A DNA stretch of 64,000 nucleotides from UBA11872 sp965198285 (GCA_965198285.1 OZ240251.1:496001-560000), one strand, 5' to 3'. Positions 31,321 through 40,636 are shown, counted from the first letter of the stretch. The notes: generated by a model from the letters alone, not told the origin. A program made the numbers and translations.

Positions 31321-33153
31321 GTGACGCTCGGTATCGCGGCCATCGCCCTGCTGATGGCCCTGGCCCTAGGTCCCGCGACCCTCACCGCCCAGGTCACATC
31401 GGGCTTTGGGCAGGTTGCGGTCCTCGACAACACGTTCGTCAGCGCGCCGGGCAATGCGACGCTCCAGCACAACATTCCGCGGCTGAGCGTGACGGTGGGC
31501 AGCGAAACCCTCACGGCCGATTTCCAGGCCTTCTACGACAGCACCGGCGGCCTGCAGCGGTGGGGATTCCCGACGTCCGAGATCCACATCGAGGAGAGCG
31601 GCACCCTCACGCAGTACTACCAGCGGGGCGTGGTTGACTTTCACCGGCGAGCCGACCTCGGCAACATCTACGTCCTGGAGCGGCGGCTTACCTGGGACTA
31701 CTTCGGCGGCGGTGTGGGCGGCAGTCCCGACCTTGGCGTGGAACCCGGAACGCTGAACAACAACAGCGGCGAGCAGCTGGGGCCGTGGAACCACAAGGTT
31801 TCGAACTACTCGGTTGGCGGCAGACGGACCGGCTTCCTTGACTTCTTCAACGCCTTTGGCGGCGTGCAGGCCTTTGGGTTCCCTAAGACCGAAGCCCGGA
31901 TCGACACCAACGCGCCCGGCACCGTGCATATCGCGGCGGCCACCACCGGCTTCATCCGGCAGTACTTTCAGTCTGCGGTCATGGAGTACCACCAGCAGGA
32001 TTCTCAGGCCCCGGTCAAGCTTCGACTGCTGGGCGACGACTTACGCAACCAGAAGTACCCGGGAAGCACCTGGCAGGGGTTTAGCGCCTTCAACGCCGCC
32101 GTGCCGGTGGCGTCCGGGCAGATCTACAGCCCGCAGATCGTCGAGTTCACGGCGCCCACCCCGACGCCCACGGCTACAGCCGCGCCGACGGCAAGTCCCA
32201 CACCGGCGGCCACGGCCGGTCCATTGGGGGGGACCGATGAGCTGATCGTTGTTGGCACCACGGACGGCGGAGTCCTTACGTACGACGGCACCAGTTGGCG
32301 GCAGATTGACGTGGACCGATCAGTGCTTGCCACCAATACGGTTCAGGCGGTCTTGGTCGACAAGGATGGCCACATATGGGCCGGCACGAACCGCGGCTTG
32401 GTCCGGATGAACAGAGACGGCGACGGCACCGAATTCAGCAAGGCGAGTACCGAAGGTGGGATCGGATCAGACAAGATTGTTGCCCTGTCCGGGCGCCAGC
32501 ACGTGGATATCCTATGGATGGCCCACCCGGATACTGGCGCCAGCAGCTTTGGCGACGGCCACTGGGATCGGGTCCGGCCAGACACGTCCAAACTGCCAAG
32601 CGCCGATGTGCGCGACGTGCATATAGTCTCGGAAGCGCAGGGCCGTGTGTGGTTTGCGACGCCCAAAGGGGCCGCCCTGTTCGACCGGTCACTCGATATC
32701 TGGGCGATCTTCGAAACCGACAACTCGGACATCCCCAGTAACGACGTTACGGCTATAGAGACCGATGCGTCTGGAGCACTGTGGATCGGCACGAAGGATA
32801 AGGGGCTGGCGCGGACGCTCAATCTGAAGACGTGGGACATATACACGACCAGTGAGGGTCTTGCTAGAAACGACATCCGCGACATTCTGGTGGCGAGGAA
32901 CGGGACGGTGTGGGTTGCAACCGAGGGCGGCGTGAGCCACTGGGAGAATGACGCGTTTGTCACGGCCAACATCGCGAACTCGGGGCTGCCGTCCAACAGC
33001 GTGCGGGCTCTGGTGGAGGACAGCCAGGGTCACATCTGGGCGGCGACGGACGGCGGCGTCGCCCGGTTTGATGGGTCTCAGTGGAGCGCGTTCACCAAGG
33101 AAGCCGGCATTCTGCCGACGAACAACGCGAACTCGATAGACGTCGCGCCCTGA
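31321..33153 (+). CDS. Secreted beta-propeller protein (two-component-regulator-propeller-like) with LGFP-like repeats
   Basis: About 610 residues. A signal peptide (Ile-Ala-Leu-Leu-Met-Ala-Leu-Ala-Leu) ends near residue 23. Two repeats of Gly-Gly-(Leu/Val)-Gln-(Arg/Ala)-(Trp/Phe)-Gly-Phe-Pro, each ending Gln-Tyr-(Tyr/Phe)-Gln, resemble repeats common in Chloroflexota surface proteins. After a Pro/Thr-rich linker (about 278-305), at least six blades with Ile-Trp-(Ala/Ile/Val)-(Gly/Ala)-Thr form a propeller. It is likely extracellular. Start: GTG 31321 lacks a ribosome site, whereas in-frame CTG 31306 has AAGGAAGGG at 31289-31297. Confidence 0.78.
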   Translation: MTLGIAAIALLMALALGPATLTAQVTSGFGQVAVLDNTFVSAPGNATLQHNIPRLSVTVGSETLTADFQAFYDSTGGLQRWGFPTSEIHIEESGTLTQYYQRGVVDFHRRADLGNIYVLERRLTWDYFGGGVGGSPDLGVEPGTLNNNSGEQLGPWNHKVSNYSVGGRRTGFLDFFNAFGGVQAFGFPKTEARIDTNAPGTVHIAAATTGFIRQYFQSAVMEYHQQDSQAPVKLRLLGDDLRNQKYPGSTWQGFSAFNAAVPVASGQIYSPQIVEFTAPTPTPTATAAPTASPTPAATAGPLGGTDELIVVGTTDGGVLTYDGTSWRQIDVDRSVLATNTVQAVLVDKDGHIWAGTNRGLVRMNRDGDGTEFSKASTEGGIGSDKIVALSGRQHVDILWMAHPDTGASSFGDGHWDRVRPDTSKLPSADVRDVHIVSEAQGRVWFATPKGAALFDRSLDIWAIFETDNSDIPSNDVTAIETDASGALWIGTKDKGLARTLNLKTWDIYTTSEGLARNDIRDILVARNGTVWVATEGGVSHWENDAFVTANIANSGLPSNSVRALVEDSQGHIWAATDGGVARFDGSQWSAFTKEAGILPTNNANSIDVAP

Positions 33154-33254
33154 CGGGAGCGCTAGCCGCAAGTCCGCCGGGTGTCTAAGTCGGCCATCGA
33201 CCAGCAACAGCCAATGGTCTGCATGGCCCGACGTATGCGGGAGTGGCGAGGCCT

Positions 33255-33950
33255 CTAGTCGATCAGGCCGGGACCCTGGCGACTGTGGCGGTCGCGAATC
33301 CGCGCCAGGCGCGCGAACTCGAGGGTCATCCGCCGCGACTCGGACGACAGGACAATGTCGTCGGCCAGGTACTGGCTGAGCCCAACTTCGAACAGCAAGT
33401 CGTCCACCTCAGCCGTCGCCAGGGCGTAGCCGCGGGTGAGCACCTGTGCCAAGTCGACCGGCGTGGAGATTTCGCGGCCCGCCTCGACGTCGGAGATCAC
33501 GCTCACGCGCACACCGGCTTGCCGCGCGACTTGCCGGGTCGTGCGACGTGCCGTGCGGCGGTGCGTGCGCAACCGTTCCGCCAGCAGCGCCCGGTCCACA
33601 TTCAGCGGCTCCTCGTCGCTGTCATCCTGGTCGGGGTTGAGCGTGGTGCTGACCGTGCGCGAGATGGAACGAATGGCCGATTCGGCCACGCTGGCGATGG
33701 TTTCTTCCGCAAAGCGGCGACGCGTGTTGGCCATGTCGTCCGGCACGTAGCCCGCCAACACCAGCAGTTCACGCGGATCGATCTCCAGGCCCTGGGCCAG
33801 CGTTACAAGCGTGGCAACGGTGGGACTCTTGTAGTCGCCGCTTTCGAGCCGGGAGAGATAGGAAGGTGCCAGTCCGCAACGCGCGGCGAGCGCTGCCTTG
33901 GTGAGGCGACGCTGCTCGCGTAGCTGACGGACGGCGTTGGCAAAACCCAT
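33255..33950 (-). CDS. Transcriptional regulator with two XRE helix-turn-helix domains
   Basis: A 231-residue protein. The first Cro/C1 domain (about 5-65) has Leu-Thr-Lys-Ala-Ala-Leu-Ala-Ala-Arg-Cys-Gly-Leu-Ala and Tyr-Leu-Ser-Arg-Leu-Glu-Ser-Gly. A second XRE-like domain lies at about 122-180 (Arg-Gln-Val-Ala-Arg-Gln-Ala-Gly-Val-Arg and Ile-Ser-Asp-Val-Glu-Ala-Gly). An acidic hinge Asp-Gln-Asp-Asp-Ser-Asp-Glu-Glu joins them. It should bind DNA, perhaps at two half-sites. Target genes are not evident; it is monocistronic and convergent with the propeller gene. Confidence 0.85.
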   Translation of the reverse strand: MGFANAVRQLREQRRLTKAALAARCGLAPSYLSRLESGDYKSPTVATLVTLAQGLEIDPRELLVLAGYVPDDMANTRRRFAEETIASVAESAIRSISRTVSTTLNPDQDDSDEEPLNVDRALLAERLRTHRRTARRTTRQVARQAGVRVSVISDVEAGREISTPVDLAQVLTRGYALATAEVDDLLFEVGLSQYLADDIVLSSESRRMTLEFARLARIRDRHSRQGPGLID

Positions 33951-34147
33951 AGCAGGGGATAGGCACTATAGCGAGGTTGCCAGCCGCAACCAAACCAACC
34001 GGGGTGCAGCGGCCGTCAAACCTGTACGGGTCGCGTGACCCGCGTACGCCGCGCCGCCGCCGCACGCACCGCGTGTGGTAAGCATGGCCGACAAAGGCGA
34101 CAATCCGCAGTGGATTCACTGCGGTCACGTTACGGAGAGGGAACGTT

Positions 34148-34594
34148 ATGGCGGACATCGTCCGACGAGCCGACGTCGTCTGGCGCGGCAACCTGATTCA
34201 AGGCACGGGAACGTTTGACGTGGGTAGCGGCGCGCTGACGGCGCAGGCGGTGAGCTGGCCTGCGCGCACCGAAGGGCCGGGCGGCAAGACCAGCCCGGAG
34301 GAATTGCTGGCCGCCTCGCACGCCAGCTGCTACGCCATGGCGTTCTCGCACACGCTGGCCGAAGCCGGCCATCCGCCCGAGGAGCTGCGGGTATCCGCCT
34401 CCGTCACGTTCGAGCCGCTGCCGGCCGGGGGCTTCAAGGTGGGCGGCAGCTCGCTGAGCGTGGAAGGCGTGGTCCCCGGTCTGGATCAGGCCGGCTTTGC
34501 CGACCTGGCCGCGCAGGGCGAGGCCGGCTGCCCGATCTCCAAAGCCATCCGCGGCAACGTGGACATTTCCGTCGAGGCCACGCTGGCGGGCTAG
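34148..34594 (+). CDS. OsmC/Ohr family peroxiredoxin
   Basis: A 148-residue protein, the usual family length. Redox cysteines are Cys61 in Ser-His-Ala-Ser-Cys-Tyr-Ala-Met-Ala and Cys128 in Gly-Glu-Ala-Gly-Cys-Pro-Ile-Ser-Lys. Thr-Ser-Pro-Glu-Glu-Leu-Leu-Ala is the standard approach to the first Cys. It reduces organic hydroperoxides in the cytoplasm. The upstream GGAGAGGG at 34134-34141 fits the start. The next small gene follows after six bases. Confidence 0.93.
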   Translation: MADIVRRADVVWRGNLIQGTGTFDVGSGALTAQAVSWPARTEGPGGKTSPEELLAASHASCYAMAFSHTLAEAGHPPEELRVSASVTFEPLPAGGFKVGGSSLSVEGVVPGLDQAGFADLAAQGEAGCPISKAIRGNVDISVEATLAG

Positions 34595-34600
34595 CGACGG

Positions 34601-34813
34601 GTGAGCGACGGCCGAGCCGAACTGACCGACGCGCTGGAGTCCCTGCTGCGGGCCATCGGCCCGCCGCCGGGCCCGCCCGCCGACCTGCAGGCCGCGCTGC
34701 AGCGCGTGGACGGCCTTACCCAGTCACTCGGCGCGGATGTCCCGCCGCAACTCCGCCACTTCCTGCAACGCCGCAGCTACGTCAAGGCCCTGGAGTACCT
34801 GCAGACCGGCTGA
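34601..34813 (+). CDS. Small hypothetical protein downstream of osmC-like gene
   Basis: A 70-residue frame from GTG 34601, six bases after the OsmC stop. It is helical, with Leu-Glu-Ser-Leu-Leu-Arg-Ala-Ile and an Arg-Arg-Ser-Tyr-Val-Lys-Ala-Leu-Glu-Tyr-Leu end. No family is recognised. The close spacing and coding-like composition support translation; the lack of a clear ribosome site keeps confidence moderate. The 172 bases after it hold nothing named. Confidence 0.5.
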   Translation: MSDGRAELTDALESLLRAIGPPPGPPADLQAALQRVDGLTQSLGADVPPQLRHFLQRRSYVKALEYLQTG

Positions 34814-34985
34814 GGCAGCCCGTGACCGCTGACGCGCGAATGCTGAAAGAAGCGTGAGGGGCGCGTTGAGGCCGCCGTCGCGGGCGCGGTGGTGCGGGGC
34901 TGCGGAGGTAGGAGCGGATGGGCGGACGTCCGCGTGTTCGGCGGTAGCTGTGGTGTCTGCTGACTACTACATGGCGGATCGATAG

Positions 34986-35672
34986 ATGACCCGAGGGTTG
35001 GACTATCCCGCCCACATCCGGGACGCAACGCCACCCGACAGTTGCTGCGTGCCGCCGGGAGCGCTGCCCCACGTTGTCGAAGGTCATGTGAACGACGCCG
35101 TCGTCGCAACCGTTGGCATCAATCCTCATGGCGTCTGGCACTGCAGCGACTATCCGGCGATGGAAGCCGGCGGCGCCGACAAGCTGTGGGAGGACAAGCG
35201 GCGGTACTTCGAGAACCACCGGCACAGGTATTTCACCTGTTTGGAGCCGATTCTCAACGCGTGCGGCGCGTCTTACGGTGGCCGCTACGTTTCTTGTCAG
35301 CTTGACTTGGCCTGTTCTATGGACGTCGCGCAGTGGCCGACCGATCCCTTGTGGGGGAAGTTGGACAGTCGGATTCAGGACAGGTTGATCGAGGACGGCC
35401 TGCCGTTCTTCAAAAACGTGCTGCGGGAAAGCCCAAACATCAGGTTGCTGCTGGGCAATGGCAGGACGGTCGTTAAACGGCTGGAAGGCATCTTCGACAC
35501 GCGATTCGAGCACCGGGCGGATGACGGGAGTCTCGGGACGACCGTCTTTTGTGGCGAACTGCTGGGCAGGCGGTTCATCGGATGGAGCCAGTTCCTGTCC
35601 AATTCGCGGATGAACCGGTGCCAGCGAGCGGAGTTGGCGTGCCAAGTAGGGCGGTTGTCCACCAAGAGTTGA
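34986..35672 (+). CDS. Hypothetical protein with uracil-DNA-glycosylase-fold resemblance
   Basis: A 228-residue protein from the ATG at 34986. The motif Ala-Thr-Val-Gly-Ile-Asn-Pro-His near residue 42 resembles the first motif of the UDG superfamily (Gly-x-Asn-Pro). Leu-Asp-Leu-Ala-Cys-Ser and Val-Ala-Gln-Trp-Pro-Thr sit where a substrate-recognition strand would be. Leu-Leu-Leu-Gly-Asn-Gly-Arg-Thr-Val resembles a later strand. No classic His motif is seen, so activity is doubtful. Several cysteines are scattered. The family is a tentative inference; gene reality is well supported by length. Confidence 0.5.
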   Translation: MTRGLDYPAHIRDATPPDSCCVPPGALPHVVEGHVNDAVVATVGINPHGVWHCSDYPAMEAGGADKLWEDKRRYFENHRHRYFTCLEPILNACGASYGGRYVSCQLDLACSMDVAQWPTDPLWGKLDSRIQDRLIEDGLPFFKNVLRESPNIRLLLGNGRTVVKRLEGIFDTRFEHRADDGSLGTTVFCGELLGRRFIGWSQFLSNSRMNRCQRAELACQVGRLSTKS

Positions 35673-35711
35673 ACGATAGCCGGATCCAGGCCCCGCGAGG
35701 CGCCCCGACAG

Positions 35712-35918
35712 CTAGCGCACGGCCGCCGCAATCTGGTCGACCAGGCGCATGGTCTTGGCGGCTTCGGCGAAGTTGGTGAGGGGTTGGGTGCCGGCCTGGA
35801 TGCTTTCCATGAAGTGACGGCTCTCCGCCAGGAAGCCGAAGCGGTGGTGGATGTAGGCGGCCGTCCGGCGCGCGCCATGGCAGGTGAGACGGTTCGCGCC
35901 GTTCAGCCTCGGAAGCGG
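35712..35918 (-). pseudogene. C-terminal remnant of a Gfo/Idh/MocA oxidoreductase
   Basis: On the minus strand the frame from 35918 to the stop at 35712-35714 has no start codon of its own. It ends Glu-Ser-Arg-His-Phe-Met-Glu-Ser-Ile-Gln-Ala-Gly, then Met-Arg-Leu-Val-Asp-Gln-Ile-Ala. Over the last about 118 bases it is nearly identical (a handful of mismatches) to the end of the intact oxidoreductase at 39665, and it diverges upstream of that. It is closed upstream by a stop at 35919-35921. The intact copy and this remnant flank the LRR gene. Confidence 0.85.
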
Positions 35919-35988
35919 TTAGGCGGTCAGAGGCCGTAACCTTTGGTTACCGCCGGTTCGACGCGCGGAACGCTTTGAAGGTCACGTA

Positions 35989-38900
35989 GTGCGCGAGCCA
36001 AACCCAACAACCCGGCGTCCCTGGTGGCTCTCCTGGGTCGCGGTGCTGCCGCTGGCGGTGCTGCTCGTCGCGGTCGTGTTTGCCCTGCGGCCGACCCAAG
36101 GTCCAGACCCGACGGCTCCCGGTGCCCAGTCCACCACATTGCAGGTGGACGGCCCAGGCTTGCCTTTGGTGACGCCGCATGCAGCGTTCGCGACCGCAAC
36201 GCAGCGAGCCCTTGGTGAGCAAAGTCCGGCTGCGGATGTCCCAGTTGCCAGATCCGCGGATCGCCCGACGCAACCCGAACCGGCCCGACGCGGCCGTCCA
36301 GGCCCCGGGGCACCGCGGCTTCGACAGTCCCCCAGCACTCTCGTTGCGACACCGCCAGCATTCCGCCCGGCCTGCGCGCAGGGCGCGGCCATTCCGAATC
36401 CCGACGCGGAGCCCGCCCTGGTTAGGGACTGCCAGGTTCTCCTGGCGGTACGCGATCTTCTGAGGGCGGATGGATCGCTCAACTGGACCGCTGACCGTCC
36501 GATGGCGGAATGGCAAGGCATCGAAGTCGGTGGCACGCCCCGTCGGATCGAGTCGCTCGTTCTGGACGGCGCCCCGCATGGCGGGAGCATCCCGCAGGAA
36601 CTCGGCCGCCTCACTGGACTTCGGGAACTGCAGATCAGTCGCAACGCGTCGATCGGCGCGATACCTCCGGAGCTCGGGAAGCTCACGGAACTTCGGGCGC
36701 TCAACCTCCTGGGCAATCAACTCACGGGACTGATCCCTCCAGAGCTTGGGCGCCTGAGCAACCTGACATCGCTGCACCTCGGCCACAACCAGATCGAAGG
36801 CAACATCCCGCCAGAGTTCAGCCAACTGACGCTCCTGGTAGACCTCAACCTCTACAGCAACCGGCTCACGGGCCCGATCCCCACAGACCTGGACCGGCTC
36901 GGCAACCTGCGCAGCCTCTCGCTCGGCGCGAACGACTTGACGGGCGCGATACCGCCGGAGCTTGGCAAGCTGAGCCGGCTGCAGTCACTCAATCTCAGCG
37001 CCAACTACTTGACCGGTCCGATTCCGCTGGAATTGACACAGTTGACCAACTTGAGGGTGTTGAGCCTCGGCGGCAGCGGACTCACGGGCGCAATTCCCGC
37101 AGCGATTGGCGACATGTCGAACCTGCAGAGGCTTGAACTCGGCAGCACGCAGCTTTCCGGCCCCATCACGCCTGCTCTCGGACGCCTTGCGAACTTGAGA
37201 TTCCTGAATCTGACGCTCACCAGCATTTCGGGAGGGATCCCGCCGGAACTGGGCCGGCTGTCCCGCCTGGAAACGTTGGGTCTCAACTACAACGGCCTGA
37301 CCGGACCGATCCCCGAGGAACTGGGGCAACTGACCGCACTCAAGACGCTCTATCTCGAAGGCAACGACCTGACGGGTCCGATACCCGCTGTGCTGGGTGA
37401 TCTGACAAACCTGGAAACCGTGCTGCTGGGCAACAATCGGCTATCCGGGCCGATTCCGCCCGAACTTGGCGGACTGTCGAACCTCATCCAACTGTCCCTG
37501 GACGTCAATCAACTCAGCGGGCCCATACCCGCTGAGCTTGGCGGCCTGTCAAGACTTCAGGAACTAAATCTGAGCGGCAACCGTCTGACCGGCTCGATCC
37601 CGACGGAGCTGACCGAGCTTTCAGAACTAACCACGCTAAATCTCGGGAGCAATCACCTTACCGGCGGAATCCCAGCGGCCATCAGCGAGCTGTCGAACCT
37701 GCGGAGCCTGAGCCTTGGCGCCAACAAGCTGACGGGATCGATGCCGGCAACGCTGGGCCACTTGCCGAATCTGGAGTTCTTGGCGCTTTCCAGCAACGAG
37801 CTGACGGGTGCTATTGCTGCGGAACTGGGCGGTCTGCCCAAGCTGACCGAACTCAACCTGTCGAACAACCAGCTGTCCGGCCCCATACCAAAAGGGCTCA
37901 CACCACCAAAGCTGAGGAACCTCTACCTGAGCCACAACTTGATCTCCGGGTCAGTCCCTTCGGCACTGGGGCAGCTGCCGCATCTGAGGGATCTCCGGAT
38001 TAGCCACGCTGAATTGACGGGCGAAATCCCGCCGGAGTTGGGTCAGTTGGCAAACCTGGAGGTGCTCAACCTTCGAAGCAACCGGCTGACCGGCGCACTC
38101 CCCGTCGAGCTCGGCAAACTATCGAAACTGGACTGGCTGGGTCTACGCGGCAACGAACTCACTGGCTGCCTGCCTTCGGGCTTGGCCAGAGTCCCGGAGA
38201 CGGATTTCGGACCTCCTGACCACCCGGTGTGCGGTGAAGAGGCCACGGCGGGAGCTGATGTGGCAGCAGGTGAGTCCTCTGGGACCAGTGAGGATCCAGC
38301 CGACGGCGGGGCATGCACCACGGGCTTTGTTGTGCCGCAGCCGCAATCCAACACGGGGCTGGTACGGGACTGCCAAGTTCTGTTCGCAGTCCAAAACACG
38401 ATCGGTGCCACCGCTGGTCTGAACTGGGATGCGAGGAATCCCATCAGTACCTGGGAAGGGGTGGTGCTCGGGGGATCGCCGTCCCGAGTTCGCGAGGTCG
38501 AACTGCGGTGGCGAGGTCTGGAGGGCCGGGTTCCGGCAGTGCTCGGCCAACTGGATGCCCTCACGCTACTGTGGCTCGCTGGTAACGATCTGACGGGCAG
38601 CATCCCGCCCGAACTGGGCAACCTGCGCTCGCTGCAGGACTTGGACCTCGGGGCCAATCGGTTAACGGGCACCATTCCGCCCGAACTGGGCAAGCTTGAT
38701 GACTTGCGCCAGTTGCGACTTGGCGAGAACGAGTTGACGGGCGAGATTCCGGCGACCCTTGGCACCCTGCCGAACCTGGCTGTGCTGTCGCTGTCCTCGA
38801 ACCAGCTGACGGGACCCATTCCGGCAGAGTTGGGCAACTTGTCCCAACTCCGACGATTGAACCTTGGCTACAACTCGTTGACGGGCCAGATACCGCCGGA

Positions 38901-39606
38901 GTTAGGCCAGCTAGGACAACTGCACGAACTGACGATCGGCAGCACTGAAGTCACAGGCTCGATCCCACCAGAGTTGGGCGAACTCGTCAACTTGAGAGAG
39001 TTGTACCTTCGCGGCAATCAATTGACAGGATCGATTCCGAAAGAGTTGGGGCAACTGGCCAATCTGACGGCCCTGCACCTCGACTTCAACAGGCTTTCCG
39101 GGACGATTCCGACAGAACTTGGCCAGCTGCGTAACGTCAGGGAACTCTGGCTCTACGCCAACCAACTGTCTGGCGCGATTCCGCCGGAATTGGGACAGGC
39201 TTCGAGTCTGAGCTGGATTGACTTTGGCGACAATCAACTGGCCGGGCCCATTCCTGCCGAACTTGGCCAGCTAGGCAATCTCGAGCGTCTGTACCTCTCG
39301 AATAACCGACTCTCCGGGCCTATTCCGGCGTCCATGGGACAGTTGCGGAACCTCGAGGGGCTGGTTCTCTCCGGCAACGAATTGAGCGGAGTTGTTCCGG
39401 ACGCGCTGGGTGAGCTGACAAATCTGCGGTCCTTGAATCTTGCTCACAACGAGTTGGCGGGCTCAATTCCGAAGACCTTGGGACAGTTGGCAAGCTTGGA
39501 GTGGCTATTCCTCGCCGGTAATCAGTTCACGGGCTGCCTACCAGCTGAACTGGAGGCTGTTCCGGAGAGAGACATCGGCCTGCCTGAGTACCCGTTCTGC
39601 GAGTAG
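35989..39606 (+). CDS. Giant two-module leucine-rich-repeat surface protein
   Basis: A 1205-residue protein from GTG 35989. A membrane anchor lies at about 12-33. A linker precedes module 1 (about residues 125-750, about 23 repeats), then a second similar cap and module 2 (about 780-1205, about 15 repeats). Repeats are 24 residues of plant type, Leu-x-x-Leu-x-Leu-x-x-Asn-x-Leu-(Thr/Ser)-Gly-x-Ile-Pro. Each module starts with Leu-Val-(Arg)-Asp-Cys-Gln-Val-Leu and Leu-Asn-Trp, and ends Gly-Cys-Leu-Pro then Pro-x-x-Pro-x-Cys. Matching cysteine caps indicate internal duplication. It probably projects outside the cell and binds protein or glycan. Confidence 0.88.
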   Translation: MREPNPTTRRPWWLSWVAVLPLAVLLVAVVFALRPTQGPDPTAPGAQSTTLQVDGPGLPLVTPHAAFATATQRALGEQSPAADVPVARSADRPTQPEPARRGRPGPGAPRLRQSPSTLVATPPAFRPACAQGAAIPNPDAEPALVRDCQVLLAVRDLLRADGSLNWTADRPMAEWQGIEVGGTPRRIESLVLDGAPHGGSIPQELGRLTGLRELQISRNASIGAIPPELGKLTELRALNLLGNQLTGLIPPELGRLSNLTSLHLGHNQIEGNIPPEFSQLTLLVDLNLYSNRLTGPIPTDLDRLGNLRSLSLGANDLTGAIPPELGKLSRLQSLNLSANYLTGPIPLELTQLTNLRVLSLGGSGLTGAIPAAIGDMSNLQRLELGSTQLSGPITPALGRLANLRFLNLTLTSISGGIPPELGRLSRLETLGLNYNGLTGPIPEELGQLTALKTLYLEGNDLTGPIPAVLGDLTNLETVLLGNNRLSGPIPPELGGLSNLIQLSLDVNQLSGPIPAELGGLSRLQELNLSGNRLTGSIPTELTELSELTTLNLGSNHLTGGIPAAISELSNLRSLSLGANKLTGSMPATLGHLPNLEFLALSSNELTGAIAAELGGLPKLTELNLSNNQLSGPIPKGLTPPKLRNLYLSHNLISGSVPSALGQLPHLRDLRISHAELTGEIPPELGQLANLEVLNLRSNRLTGALPVELGKLSKLDWLGLRGNELTGCLPSGLARVPETDFGPPDHPVCGEEATAGADVAAGESSGTSEDPADGGACTTGFVVPQPQSNTGLVRDCQVLFAVQNTIGATAGLNWDARNPISTWEGVVLGGSPSRVREVELRWRGLEGRVPAVLGQLDALTLLWLAGNDLTGSIPPELGNLRSLQDLDLGANRLTGTIPPELGKLDDLRQLRLGENELTGEIPATLGTLPNLAVLSLSSNQLTGPIPAELGNLSQLRRLNLGYNSLTGQIPPELGQLGQLHELTIGSTEVTGSIPPELGELVNLRELYLRGNQLTGSIPKELGQLANLTALHLDFNRLSGTIPTELGQLRNVRELWLYANQLSGAIPPELGQASSLSWIDFGDNQLAGPIPAELGQLGNLERLYLSNNRLSGPIPASMGQLRNLEGLVLSGNELSGVVPDALGELTNLRSLNLAHNELAGSIPKTLGQLASLEWLFLAGNQFTGCLPAELEAVPERDIGLPEYPFCE

Positions 39607-39664
39607 TCACCGAAGTGGCCAGCGCCAGTCGGTCGACATTTCTAGTCCGAACAGGAACCCTCGG

Positions 39665-40636
39665 CTAGCGCACGTCCGCCGCAATTTGGTCCACCAGCCG
39701 CATCGTCTTGGCGGCTTCGGCGAAGTTGGTGAGGGGTCGGGTGCCGGCCTGGATGCTTTCCATGAAGTGACGGCTCTCGGCATGGAAGCCCGAGACGTGG
39801 TGCAGGGCGTCGTTACCAGCGAGGTCCGCGCCGCGCACGAATTCGGGGGTGGTCGAGTCGTCGCGGTAGATCATGCCCTCGATGCCGTCCTCCCAGTAGG
39901 CGGAGACGTCGCCGCCGTGGATTTCGAAGGTGTGGCGGCGGGCGCCCGCGCGGCGGCTGGCCAGCAGCACGCCCGAGCAGCCGGTGGAGAACTCGATCAG
40001 CGCGGCGTGCACGTTCATGTAGGGGCGGCCCAGCGCGCGGGTGTGAGCGTTTACCTCAACCACCTCGCCACCGGCCAGCCAGCGCAGCGCGTCGACCGCG
40101 TGGACGATGTCCGAGTTCAGGTGGCTCACGGAGCCCCGGTAGAAGCCGTACTGGTCGGGCCATGTGTCGAATTTGTGGAACCGCGCGGCGGCCATGTGGA
40201 TGGGTCCGGCGGCCTCGACCACGGCCTTGCAGTGGCGTAGCAGGGGAATGAAGCGCCGGTTGAAGCCGGTCATGGTCAGGCAGTCGTGCCGTTCGGCGTA
40301 CCAGGCAAAGGCCTCGGTCTCGTAGGTGGAAACGCCGGGCGGCTTTTCGATAAAGACGTGCTTCCCGGCCTGCAGGCAGTCCACCACGATGTCGTGCAGC
40401 AGGTGCGGCGGCATCACCACGTAGACGGCGTCCAAGTCTTCGCGGTCCAGCATGTCGCGGTAGTTGGTGTAGCGGCCGGGGACGTCGTACTGGTCGGCGG
40501 TGGCGGTCAGCTTGTCCTCGTCCAGCTCCGAAATCGCCCGCAGATCCGTAGCCTCGATCTCGTCCAGCGACGGGTAATGCACCCGGCTCGCCAGGTTCCC
40601 CGCCCCAACAAATCCAACCTTCACCGGGTCACTCAT
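39665..40636 (-). CDS. Gfo/Idh/MocA family oxidoreductase
   Basis: A 323-residue protein. The Rossmann motif Val-Gly-Phe-Val-Gly-Ala-Gly-Asn-Leu-Ala-Ser is at the N-terminus. The catalytic-lysine motif His-Val-Phe-Ile-Glu-Lys-Pro-Pro-Gly is near residue 98, complete here. His-Leu-Asn-Ser-Asp-Ile-Val-His-Ala-Val-Asp in the second domain carries further catalytic residues. It acts on a sugar or sugar acid with NAD(P). It lies downstream of a mannonate-dehydratase-like gene on the same strand (75-base gap), fitting a sugar-acid pathway. Its tail is duplicated at 35712. Confidence 0.9.
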   Translation of the reverse strand: MSDPVKVGFVGAGNLASRVHYPSLDEIEATDLRAISELDEDKLTATADQYDVPGRYTNYRDMLDREDLDAVYVVMPPHLLHDIVVDCLQAGKHVFIEKPPGVSTYETEAFAWYAERHDCLTMTGFNRRFIPLLRHCKAVVEAAGPIHMAAARFHKFDTWPDQYGFYRGSVSHLNSDIVHAVDALRWLAGGEVVEVNAHTRALGRPYMNVHAALIEFSTGCSGVLLASRRAGARRHTFEIHGGDVSAYWEDGIEGMIYRDDSTTPEFVRGADLAGNDALHHVSGFHAESRHFMESIQAGTRPLTNFAEAAKTMRLVDQIAADVR

